Positions 41,523-51,745 of a DNA stretch of 64,000 nt are shown here, piece after piece. Source of the stretch: Microcyclospora pomicola (Eukaryota > Ascomycota > Dothideomycetes > Capnodiales); the NCBI GenBank assembly GCA_002786065.1, contig NHNY01000004.1, positions 1,178,001 through 1,242,000 of the forward strand. The letters are read 5' to 3'. The notes under the pieces were generated by a model, which saw only the letters and a list, made by a program, of their open reading frames with translations, did no database searches and was not told the DNA's origin. The translations under genes and the position numbers were made by a program. Each line of letters opens with the position of its first letter. The stretch's first letter is position 1.

Positions 41523-43313
41523 CTATCGCTTCACTTTCTTCGCATCAGGCTCCTCCTCCTCATCACTCAGCTCGGCATAGATGGTCTGTGGCTGCGTTGT
41601 CTTCCACGCATTGGTGAATAACGGATCATTTTTCGCTTTGTCCGCATACTTCAACAATGCCTCTCGTGGATCTTCGTCTCGTAGAGACGAAAGCGGAATC
41701 TGACTTCGGACGTACTCTTGATCCGGATTACCCTTGGCGAACGGAGTGGTGGCGGGGACCTGTGGGCGACGGGGATCACGACTGCGACCAGATGCCGTCA
41801 ACCCGACGGTAGGATGACGACTTGCGAAGCTGCTTGCCGACGGTCCACCACCGCCAGGGACGACCACGGAATCGTTCGATAGACCGTGAGTGAGGTCCAT
41901 GGTCATGTTAGGGTCATCGTCTATGTGCCGCCGTTTGGGGGCGCGAGACATGACGGTTTTGGCGCCATTGGTCGAGATGTTGGGGTTATATAGGATATGC
42001 GTTTCCGCATTTGCAGATCCCGTAATGATTTGATTCAGTTTGGGATGCCAAAGTACGGTGATTAGTGGTGAGTTGGGCGTGACTGGCGTCACGAGCTCGG
42101 GTCGGAGAGTCGCTGGGTTAAGAATGTGAAGATGACCTGTTGCCGAGCCTGTGATGATGCTAGACGAGTCGGGAGAGAAGCGGATGTTGGTCGTGGAATA
42201 TTGCGAGGAAGTGGATGCATGCGCAACAGTATTGACAGGCTGCTTGAATTTCCGCGTATCCCATACTTTGATGGTGTCGTCGCCACCTCGAGTCACGACC
42301 AATCTACCATCAGCACTTATATCAAGACCGCTGGTCCAGGTGTCTGGAGTATGCGCGTCCCGGATCTCCGCAGCAGGCCGTGTATATGGTCCATCGCCGG
42401 ACCACATGACGAGGCTCCCATCTAACGCTGCAGCAACGAGGATGTTGTTGCCTCCTTGCGTGGATGAACCCCAGCAGACGGCAGTCATTCTCGTCCGACC
42501 TGCCGAACCCGCTGCCCTAGATTTGTGTACGATGACTTCTTTCTGCTGGCGCGGCTTGTTGACATCCCAAATTCGCAAGGTACTGTCAGTGCCAGCGGTC
42601 ACGCATAGGTTTCGATCAGTCGGGTGCCACGTCCCCGTCGTTATCTCCGATATGTGACCCTTCGTATGATGCATGTCGCGTAGGTACATATCTCCTTTGG
42701 CAAACTCAACCACAGTTTCACCATCTCTTGTCATGATCTTGGCCTGCGGTAAAGCTGTTGCGACCAACATGTGGTTCGCGTAAAGAGGATTGAATAGTGC
42801 TTGATGCACAGGGTGGGTCTCGACATTGGCGGAACCTTTTGACGCGGTCGGGTCTATCGATTTGAACGCTCGTATGGTAGTGGGTGTCATGGATGCGAAA
42901 TCATGGAACTTGAGTGTACAATCCATTGAGCCTGTGACGAGTCTGCCTCCTGCTGGGTCGATCGAAACTGTGGTGACTGGTCGATCGTGTGTTTTGACGA
43001 CCATCTCATGTGAGACAGGGTATTCGTCTTCATCCTCACTATCTTCATCATCGTCGTCGTCGTCATCGTCATCATCATCGTTGTCCTTTTCGTTGTCTTC
43101 GTCGCTGTCATCACCAGATCGCCCTTGTTTCCACTTTCCGTTCGAGTTTCCCTCATCTTGATCACTCTTCCTCGACTTTTCAACCACGAGTCTTTTGCTC
43201 GCATCCACCTGCCTCTCAATATTCGCGACTCGCGCCTGCTTGCCAAAGGATGAGGTGCCCAAAAACTTCTGCAGCTCATCATTCTCTTCAACCTCCACCT
43301 CTTGATCGTCCAT
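41523..43313 (-). CDS. WDR70-type WD40 protein
   Basis: A single exon of 596 aa from the ATG at 43313 (MDDQEVEVEENDELQKF). The frame stays open upstream to 43508, but that part is hydrophobic and unlike the family. A long Asp/Glu run (plus-strand 43021-43090) precedes the WD40 propeller, with repeats such as KTHDRPVTTVSIDPAGGRL, GHISEITTGTWHPTDRNL, LRIWDVNKPRQQKEV, IKVWDTRKFKQPV and ITVLWHPKLNQIITGS. This order, and the KRRHIDDDPNMTMDL and ATTPFAKGNPDQEYVRSQIP blocks after it, match WDR70 (gastrulation-defective 1). Homologs are nuclear and help CRL4-dependent histone H2B ubiquitination and DNA-end resection in fission yeast and human cells. It is convergent with rad14. Confidence 0.9.
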   Translation of the reverse strand: MDDQEVEVEENDELQKFLGTSSFGKQARVANIERQVDASKRLVVEKSRKSDQDEGNSNGKWKQGRSGDDSDEDNEKDNDDDDDDDDDDDEDSEDEDEYPVSHEMVVKTHDRPVTTVSIDPAGGRLVTGSMDCTLKFHDFASMTPTTIRAFKSIDPTASKGSANVETHPVHQALFNPLYANHMLVATALPQAKIMTRDGETVVEFAKGDMYLRDMHHTKGHISEITTGTWHPTDRNLCVTAGTDSTLRIWDVNKPRQQKEVIVHKSRAAGSAGRTRMTAVCWGSSTQGGNNILVAAALDGSLVMWSGDGPYTRPAAEIRDAHTPDTWTSGLDISADGRLVVTRGGDDTIKVWDTRKFKQPVNTVAHASTSSQYSTTNIRFSPDSSSIITGSATGHLHILNPATLRPELVTPVTPNSPLITVLWHPKLNQIITGSANAETHILYNPNISTNGAKTVMSRAPKRRHIDDDPNMTMDLTHGLSNDSVVVPGGGGPSASSFASRHPTVGLTASGRSRDPRRPQVPATTPFAKGNPDQEYVRSQIPLSSLRDEDPREALLKYADKAKNDPLFTNAWKTTQPQTIYAELSDEEEEPDAKKVKR

Positions 43314-43829
43314 TTGCAGAAGATGCGAAGCACGAAGATCGAAGACGAGAAGAGGGATTAAAAGTAGTGGAGCGCTACTTACAAGCAGGTATCGACTATT
43401 CACTTCAGGCTCACGCTGAAGACGGTTGGAGACAACGAGGGATAGTGAGGTTGGTTGATTCGTACGGGTGAGGTACTGTCGCGGGTCGCCAGCTACGGTG
43501 ACCCACAAGTCTCATTCGAGCTTAGCGACTATAGAGCTACACAAGATGTGCTGAACGGATACACGTTGAGATGCAGTAAACACATTTTATATGGTAGCAT
43601 ATAATAAGTAAAGCGTCCATAATTGATAGTGACTGTAGAGTGTTCGTTCACCGAATTGCAAGACGGGGGTATGGACAACAATACAGCAGAGCATACAGCT
43701 ACATAGGTATTCTGTTCGTAAGGGCTTCATGCGCGTTTTGTATAAGCATACAATATGAGAACAATTCCATAAATTCGTTAACGAGCGTGTGATATGTGAA
43801 GAACGCAAAACTTTTGTCGTTCAAGTTCT
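43314..43829. other. Intergenic region between two minus-strand genes
   Basis: A stretch of 516 bp that includes the WDR70 promoter and leader. The open frame that continues upstream of its ATG is judged to be leader sequence. Nothing else is supported. Confidence 0.4.
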
Positions 43830-46158
43830 TCAGATCCATTCGTCAAAATCATACCTCGGTGACCTGGTAGCAAGCAGTGGTCCATGTGGCGTCGATTGGG
43901 TCGTGGACAATCGTGAAGTTGCATTCGACACGGCTGAAGCACTGCGCGGTGACTGATCAATCCTCCCACGTTGCGCCGCCTGACCAGCGTTCTGCACAAT
44001 GATGCAATCGATAGGAGTTTTCGGGCGACGTACACGGTGTTTCGAGATATCAGTCCGTGGCAGTTCAGGAACCGGACCAGAAGTAGCCGCGGCGCTATTT
44101 GGATGAGCATCGAGAAGGTCGCAGAATGAGGAATGCTTCTTCATGGAGTTCTCGCTCTTGTGCTTACTCCGTAGCAGATCTGGCACGTCGCCAGAAGAGT
44201 CCAGCGACCAGCGTACAGTGTCTCCAGCAGGCTCGGTCTGAGAGCGTCTCAACGAGCTACGCCGTGAGCCATACGAGCTGGAGATGGGACGCTTCCAGTC
44301 GCAGGACTCAGGATCGCTCAGGTAATCGACCTGAGAATTAAGATCTGCTAACTGCACAGCTCCGGGTAGGTTATAATGGTTGGAGTATGGATCTGTGACA
44401 GCAAGACTGGTGGGACTGGATAACCCTGCACTTGCAGATACAGAGGACATACTGCGTTGCAGAGGCAGCTTTGGTGGGTGAGCATTTTCGGATTCTGAAG
44501 TATTGATCATGTTCTGTTGCCGCAAACGCAGCGCGCGATGCCTAGCGGCTGTGTTGTATCTATGCTGCGCTTTCCCAGAAAGCGATCTTCTAATGCTCCC
44601 GGAACTTTCGCTGATACTGGGAGAGTACGAGGTAGGAGATGTCGGGCTGGTCATGATCCACGCATCAGAAAACGCCTGGATCGCTTGGCTGCCAACTCTC
44701 GAAGGGCGTGTTCCAGAGTCTTCGGCGATGGTGCTTTTCCAGTCAAAATCACAGGTCGATTCTGCTTCTTGTTCATAGCAGAAGTCGATGTCTTCTTGCC
44801 AAGATATATCTGATAGAACGCTCTTCGTTAGAGTTCGTCTGGCCCTGACTGGTAGTGGAGGTGCCTCAGTGGGCAAATCGGTATCGATTCGAGGACTCTT
44901 AGGTGCTAGTCTGCGAGCTGACCTTTCGGGTATTTTTATTACTGGCTCTATGGACTGTTCACCCGTCGAGATTTCGGCCACTGCTGCTGCAGTAGATATG
45001 TGCGAAGGTAAAGGTGGTAGGGGTTGTGTCATGCGGTCGATCGACCTTATTCTGGAGTGGTGGCCACGGGGTAGAGGTTCGGACTCATCCTCTGGGACTG
45101 GGAGTAATGGGAGAGATCTCTTTGACATGACCGATGTAGTGCTTGGTGCTCTGTGCCGGGAAGGGATATCTTTGTTCAAAAACGCGAAGTCGGGCGTGGT
45201 GCCGGTGAGTCGCGATGCTTGGCGTGGCGACTCCGGCCTTCTAGAGGGTACTGGAGATCCAGCCTTGGTGACCTCGGAGGCTTGTACAGCAGATCTCGCA
45301 AAGGAGTCTTGTACAGCAGGATCAGAAACGGACATCGTATCGTCATGCTCCACTAGCGATACCTGACCGTGATGGTCGCGAATATCAGGTGTTAGTCGGC
45401 CATCGGTGAAGGATGTTACCGACGAAAGAAGCTTTGGCGATTCAGAATCTCTTGGGAGGTGGATTTCCTTCGTCTGAACGGTATATTCCACCTTCGTGGC
45501 GTGCGGGTCGTGCTTTTGTCCGGGCTGCGATGCCGGAGAGTTCACTTGCTCCTCTGGCTGCAGTCTATCGACCGGCATGACTGGAGATGCTTGCCGGTCA
45601 CCCGTTTCATGCGAAGGAGTCAGGTGTTCTGCGTTCGTCGGCCATGAAATACTCATCTTTTTGAGATAGTGACGATCTGCAGTACATATTAGCGACTCGT
45701 CGTACGTCTACGGACATGCGTATAGCCTTACAATCTTCTTCATTTGCAAAGCATTCCTTTTGGACAAGCACTGGTGATCTTGCTTCTTGCAGTGAGGGTC
45801 GTGGGGCGCGCTTCTCCTTGAGTACCGCAGGCGTACCTGCTGAACTTGTTCGAGTCTTCCGACTACGGAAAATGGAGTTTCGAAAGCTTTCAAGAGGCAC
45901 AGTGCGGAACCCAATCGAAGCATGCATCGGAGCCCACTCGAATGATACGAATTCCTCCTCGGGTTCTGTGTATGCGGGTTGTGCACACGTTGGCAGCGCA
46001 GTCAGATTGGTGGCAGTGTGAAGAGCATCTTTGCTGGGCTGTTTGATCCGTGAGTGACGTTTGTTGGAGGTCTGATCCGCAGGACTGCTGGTCCAAGGCA
46101 TGGCAGTGGATGCTAGTGTCGTGGGAAGGGTCCACGTCCAAGCACTTGTGCCCGGCAT
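43830..46158 (-). CDS. Long disordered protein with CRIB-like motif
   Basis: Exons 46158-45732 and 45676-43830 (55-nt intron) give 757 aa, mostly Ser/Pro-rich and disordered. The join yields EEDYRHYLKKMSISWPTNAEH; ISWPTNAEHLTPSH at about 152-165 looks like a degenerate CRIB motif (ISxP....H..H), the Cdc42/Rac-binding element, but it lacks the usual F-x-H core. A second conserved-looking block, DIDFCYEQEAESTCDFDW (about 436-453), is of a kind I associate with fungal CRIB-type polarity proteins. Proline-rich pieces (PLPPLPSH, APPLPVRARR) could bind SH3 domains. A role in cell polarity is inferred only. It has the longest upstream region in the window (2.1 kb). Confidence 0.7.
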
Positions 46159-48293
46159 CGTGGAAGCTGTGCTTCAGATATCTTGCGACTTATCAAGTAC
46201 CGATGTCACACTGAAGGAAGTCCTGCCAAGGCCATAACAAGTTTGGGTCGAACCGGACTTGATTTGCGTGATGTAGAGTTTGATGATGAAGTCCAAAGCT
46301 TGACACTCTCGTCCGACAGCTGTATCCTGCCGGTGCAGCGACTTCCAGGTCAGCAGCGAGCTGCAGAGACAGTACAGGCAGAATTGAGAAAGAAGAAAAC
46401 GGAGCTCATAGTTTCTCGGAATCGCGCGACAGCACTACATGTACGAGTAAAAAGGCGGAGGGGAACCCATGCGAGCGAGAAAGAGAGTTTGCGCGAACTT
46501 CGAGCAGCGAATGACCTGCAGTAGCGGTTGCGGAGGTGGAGCTGGAGTACAGCACTAGCCCGCAGACGCTCCACAGCCAGCTTTATGCCACATGTGACAT
46601 GCCGCCCAACGAGCGGGATCAGCGATGGTTGTCGCGGCCATTGCTGCTGTCGTAAGCTGCTATCCCCTCCGACCCTGCCAAGCCCGACAGTGTCCCTCGC
46701 TTCCCGACTGCTCACCGAGCTGGCCAGCAGAACGCACGCAGGGAGGGGTTGTCGACCTGGAGGAGGGCGTAGCATGGCCTCAGCGGTGCCGAAGACAGAC
46801 CCGGCAATGGCCTGATCATGATGAAGCCTGCCATCTTTGGTGCCGTGGACAGGGAACGGTGATCCTAGTGCCGCCCAACGGCTGGACCAGTGTTGTCTGC
46901 TGACCCGTGCAGGCTGCGTAGCTGGTGCTTGGAAGACGTAAGAGGTCGCGTTTCGTTCGTGGTCGTGGCGTCTTGCGAGGATGCTGGACGTGAGCCGGAC
47001 CATGCGATCTCCGGATTAGGACGACGGCGCGGTGAAGTGAAGTCGATGCGAGGCATGGGCCGAGCTCTGCCCTGGTAGTTTCACGCTAACCCACTGCATG
47101 TGCACAATGTCCCGTCACCACAATCGCAACACCATTCTGGAGCCAAGTGTAACGAGACACACTCGTATCATGAACACACATCCTCATGCACGATTTGTAG
47201 CCTTCTGACTGTGGACTATGTGCGTATTCCAATGCTGTACCTCCGTTGTTGCGTGGGTTGACCACCTGAGGTGTTGCATCACGTGCGGTGGCCGCGCCGA
47301 GCCTCGGGAACTTGAAGTCGACACTCCTTCACCAGTGACCGACAACATCTTGTCATAGCCATCAAACGAATCGAATCATCATGCATGCAGGGACCTACAC
47401 TTGAGTCGAAACAAGATCGTTCGGTGACTCGCCGGTTTTGCTGTTGGTGCCTGGTCTTTTTCTCGCCTGTAAATGCTTCCTGTTGGCTCCCCATGCGCTC
47501 CCGCAGTTCGGAGGCGATTAAGATCGCGATCTGCATCTGATACCAACCGCGATCAAAAATCTACGCAACATCTCACACCTACTGCCGCGCGAATGTATGG
47601 CATCACCATTGGATCGGTCATAGCATGTATTGCTGTGGAGAAGGCGTAGGGCGCATGCTACGCCTTGGCTCTGCACATGCGATTGTTTCTGCCGAGCTTG
47701 GGAAACGCCGCCCCAGTTGCACATCAGATGTTCACAGTTCTCCTGTCGACTGCAGACAGATCGCCACCTCATGTCGACGACGACCACTTGATCTAGCACA
47801 GTTTGGCACCTTCGCTTTCGTGCTTCCTGCCCCTGTTCAGCCAAGAGCTGGCCTGCAGCACGCCCTTGCGGCGTCGGCATACGATCCACCATAGGGCTTT
47901 CCCTGTGTTTCATGTGACTGGGGATCAACCACTGAGATCTTAGACCTCGCCGAACATGTCGGGAGGATGTACTTCGTAATCTCAGGCTGCATGTGCTACA
48001 GACATCAGTCTCGTGGGCATGCGCCGCAAAACGAGAGGGCTTGTTACTCAGTCCCGCTATCAGACTCAGCCCTGTCAATCGAAGAGAAAAGTCGGTGTCA
48101 TGCATGATCGCGTGATGGGGGATCGGCACAGGTGAGTGTCAGTGAAAGGCGCCTCTAGACCACCGGCCATGGGACAGACAATGTATATCTGACACCGCGA
48201 CATCGTGAATGCCTAGAATTCTTCCACAACATCCGCGCTGCAAATCGCACCACTGCCGAGGTGCGATTACCATCTATCTGGCGGCGACCGACT
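46159..48293. other. 2.1-kb gene-free stretch upstream of the CRIB-like gene
   Basis: The longest gap in the window, between the ATG at 46158 (-) and the stop of the NmrA-like gene (-). It contains frames of 217 codons (46350-47003, -) and 203 codons (47518-48129, -), but both are rich in Arg, Ser and Cys, lack any domain and are bounded by ordinary stops, as chance frames in GC-rich DNA are. I see no transposon ends, tRNA or rRNA. A long regulatory region or a non-coding transcript is possible. Confidence 0.5.
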
Positions 48294-49265
48294 TCACTTC
48301 TTTCTCCATGCACTCTCCTCCGCCAGCCAAGTCCGAAAGTCCTGCATGAATGGGTACCTTTGGCGCACCGCCTGCACGTCAGTCTTGAACCCCGAGGCCT
48401 TGAACTATGACACACAACACGTCAGTATCAATGTGAATTATGGTAGTCAAGACGATGGCGAGGTGCATACCCAGTCGAACATCATCCCAAGCTGTTCCTT
48501 CAAGATCATCCGCAGACCGCTTCCCACGAACCCGAATGTTGTCGGGATTTCTTTCCCTGCGGTCTCGCGAAAGATTCGTTGTGCCTCGGACGGCGAGATG
48601 TCGTCGCCCGCCAGCGAGATCGCCTTGTTGCGGTACTCCTGCTCGCCAGCTTTAAGGAACGCGTCAGCCGCCACCTTCCCGATATCCTTGGTGCTGATCA
48701 GCTGCAGCTTCCGCTCCATGCCGTTCAACTTCCACATGGCCATGAAGCCCTTGCCTATGAAGTCGTCGCTCAGGTTCTCGAAAAAGGCAACTGGTCTCAG
48801 GAAGGTCCATGTCGCGCCGACTGTGGGCGCTTTCGCCACGATGTCCTTCTCGATGTTGAACTTGCTGACGAAGTGCGGGATGTTGGTGGGATTCGTCTCG
48901 CTCTCGTCTTGTCCGCCGCGGTCCGTGGACGTGAAGACGATGTGCTTGACGCCAGCATCCAGTGCCGCCGCGGTCATCGCTTTGCCAGTGCGCTCCTCCC
49001 ATGCTGCGCCCTTAAGCGGCATGGTGACCGAAAACAGGCCCCATGGCTTCGGAATCTGTTGGACGATTGCCTCTGGGCGTTCGAGGTCGCCCTCGACCAG
49101 ATGCACTTTCGGATTCTGCGCGAGTCTCTGTGACGCGCCTGAGTTCTTGTTTCGCGTTACAGCGTAGATCTCGAAGGGCTGCGAAGGGTTAGCAAGGAGC
49201 GCCGCAACTAGGGCGCCACCTTGCTTCCCAGTAGCGCCGGTCACTACGAGATTCTGCGTGGTCAT
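48294..49265 (-). CDS. NmrA-like NAD(P)-binding protein
   Basis: Exons 49265-48471 and 48404-48294 (66-nt intron) give 301 aa. The dinucleotide-binding loop is VVTGATGKQGGALV near the N-terminus (GxxGxxG); a Rossmann fold follows, with VHLVEGDLERPEAI, KHIVFTSTDRGG and TFLRPVAFFENLS. The catalytic Tyr-x3-Lys of SDR enzymes is absent, as in NmrA, HSCARG and related redox sensors. The fungal family includes the nitrogen regulator NmrA (which binds AreA) and many pathway-specific reductases, and this protein is closer to the general 'NmrA-like family' than to NmrA itself. It is probably cytosolic; ligand preference is unknown. Confidence 0.9.
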
Positions 49266-50167
49266 GTTGACCTTGTATTTGTTATCGAAGGTGATCGTGA
49301 GAGTAATGTGACCGTCCAGTGACGATTATGTTGTTGATGAGCAGCGAAGATGAAGATGTGACGAATACTACATTCTCACGCCCTTGCCTACCTCTTATAT
49401 GCCTACGTCCTTCAGTCCCTTGATCATACATGAACTTATTCCGCAGAAACCTGAGGGTCTTCGAACAGAGTGGTGGAATGAGGCCGTCGGACAGTCGTCG
49501 CTCCGCTCGTCCTGTCTGGTAGAGACGTACTCTAGCGTTTCCGCTAGACGCGAGCTTCAATCTACCGAACCATGGCCGAGATTCTTGAGCCAAAGAACTC
49601 CAGCCCAAGCATCGGCAAAAGCTGCTTCGCATGCTTCTCGATTCACCCAGCATTACTTGACCTGTTCCAAGGACTACAAATCCGGTTCATAGTGGTGCCC
49701 GCAAGCAAAGGACCCCGATCACGTGCGATGGACGTCGGCACTCTCAATCATCACCTGCAATCTTTGGGCCGTGCGTCAGCCTCGAAGTCGGACCCTTGCG
49801 TGTGCAATTCCTCCGCAGCCCGGTTTGAGGGTTTGCGTTGACGGCGTGAATGTTTGATCAGAGCATGTCCTTACCGCCTTGGAGACAGTGCCCGTAGTAC
49901 TAGATCAGTCAGATGAGGCGACATGAAAGCTGACAGATGCAGCCGACGACACCTCTTCGGGATATGTGCAGATGGCTTGAAGAGAGGAAGCGCTCTCAAC
50001 TGTGCGCTATCTTGACCTCTTAATGCGGTCTAGTGATATATATTCTGACCATGGAATGCAGAGGACGTTGCGTGCTAGATCAAATGTCTGGCGAGGCATG
50101 AAAGACCGCGATATACGCTGCATCTTCCGGGATATCTGTAGATACACGTCTACATTCGCTCTTCTTA
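49266..50167. other. Intergenic region upstream of the NmrA-like gene
   Basis: A stretch of 902 bp between two minus-strand genes. A + strand frame of 89 codons at 49572-49841 has an ATG in a fair context (ACCATGGCC) but no similarity that I recognise, so it is not called. No other feature is seen. Confidence 0.4.
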
Positions 50168-51182
50168 CTACGTGTAAAAGTCTTTCGAACCCTTTTCACT
50201 GTACTCTTCCACCGACACGTCAATGAGCTTCACTTCCTTCTTGTCAGCACTCAGGTGATGTTTAATGGCCCGTATTGATTCTGAAGATACGCCCGTCTTG
50301 CGTAGATACGCCAGGATCCCGCCATGCTTCACGCTGATGTGTCCGCGGATCGCGCTTGCCCAATTGCTATACATGGCTTGGAAGTCTTCGAAGACTTCCG
50401 GGAAAATGCCTTGTGGAGGTGGTCGGGTCGCAATTTGCTTGAAGGCCATGGTCAAGTCCGTCTCGATGTGCTCGAACGGGACCTCCAGCAGCAGCAAGAT
50501 CAGCAGCACCAAGATGCTTGAGCCGGCGAGTAATCGACCTCCCGCCAGCACCACAGGATATGCCTCCGGCTTAGCGAGGATCTGATTGAACACTTCCCCA
50601 ATCTCCTTGGGTTCGGCGCCCAAGATCCGCATCGTGTCGACAATGGCTTCCGTCGGGAGGAATCTGCGCTGGAGGCTCTTCGCAGCCGCTTCGAATCCTT
50701 GCGGATTGAGTAGCATGGTCCCTCCGAACTTCCTGTACGCATCTCATCAGTCTTAAGGGTGCCTGTCGCAGTCGTGCAGGACGGGATTGTTACAATTTGT
50801 CCCAGAACGGCACGCGCGCCATGAATTCGCTCCGGTACTTTACGCTTTTCAGATTCACCGAGCAATACTGCAGCCCGAGCGCATCCTCTGTCGTGAACTC
50901 CAGTGGCACAGCGGGGACATACTTCGTCGCATCCTCCGGCGAGACGATGAAGCGTTTCCGGAACGCCAGCGTGTCCACCACCGTCCGCAACTTGTACTCG
51001 AGCCGCATCTGGTCTTTGGCGAGCTGGTCGTAATCATCTGGTGAGTGGTCGATCCGCCCCAAGTTCGCACAAGCGAAGAGGAGACCGGGTCTCAGATGTT
51101 GCTGGCCGGAAAGCGCGTTGATCGAGGCTCCTACGTCGCGAAAGCACGGGATGGTAGGAAGTGAGGCCATCGCGGCTGACAT
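50168..51182 (-). CDS. Tyrosine-phosphatase-fold protein lacking the catalytic P-loop
   Basis: Exons 51182-50794 and 50732-50168 (61-nt intron) give 317 aa; a second ATG 12 bp downstream is also possible. The N-terminus matches fungal 'protein tyrosine/serine phosphatase' proteins (Y_phosphatase3 family): FRDVGASIN, LRPGLLFACANLGRI, LRTVVDTLAFRKRF. After the join (WDKLKFGGTMLLNPQGF) the usual order continues: TMRILGAEPKEIGEVFNQIL, YPVVL, then LILLLLEVPFEHIETDLTMA. Where the family has the catalytic loop H-C-x5-R, residues 193-202 read AGGRLLAGSS, with no Cys. The length around it is normal, so this is a replacement rather than a deletion. The protein is therefore probably a pseudoenzyme that binds rather than cleaves. 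Confidence 0.78.
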
Positions 51183-51745
51183 GTGAGGCGACTTGGGCAG
51201 ATTGTAGAAATGATCTTGATAGCCTACCTTATTCGCTTGGACTCCTCATTGCAAGTATAGGTAGATACCTGAATACGACGAATGACGTACTGGTGTGGTT
51301 CCGCGGGCTGACAGATTATGTCGGTGAATGGATCTATTTACGATGGAAAGGATTATCGGAAGGATGAATGAATAGGGCAAAAGTGTAGGATGATCGTTGC
51401 TCAGCCGAGTGTCGCAATCGGCAGCATTCCGCGATGTGCTTTCACGGTCCTCAAGTATACCGATATCTTATCAATAGGCAGTTCATCGTTTCCTCTAGTA
51501 GAAGGATTCGACGGTAGGAGTAGCCGTATCTACTACCAGAGAATAAGAGAAAAGCGATGGGCATCTTGATTGATCTCGAACGCTTATGATGATCGATGCA
51601 AAAGACGCAGAAGAAGGTATCGTAGTCTCAAGACAGGCCGCCAGCAGAACGCCGATGAAGCCCCTATCGCCACCAATCTCAATGCTTGCTCAACCCTACC
51701 CAAGCCGTACCCGAATCAAAACGCTGGAAAGCCTCCACAAGTTCC
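51183..51745. other. Intergenic region between alpha-actinin and the phosphatase-like gene
   Basis: A stretch of 563 bp between two minus-strand genes. It probably holds the phosphatase-like promoter and the alpha-actinin 3' end. Nothing else is supported. Confidence 0.4.

Noticed and set aside
43314-43508. N-terminal extension of the WDR70-type gene by 65 codons
   Set aside because: The extension is hydrophobic and unlike the family, contains a GTAAGT without a usable acceptor, and the ATG at 43313 starts the family-like acidic N-terminus.
46350-47003. 217-codon minus-strand open frame
   Set aside because: Rich in Arg, Ser and Cys with no domain, no plausible introns and no codon pattern like the neighbours; looks like a chance frame in GC-rich DNA.
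47518-48129. 203-codon minus-strand open frame
   Set aside because: Biased composition, no recognisable motif, no supporting context.
49572-49841. 89-codon + strand frame with a fair ATG context (ACCATGGCC)
   Set aside because: No similarity or structure recognised; too short to call without a transcript.
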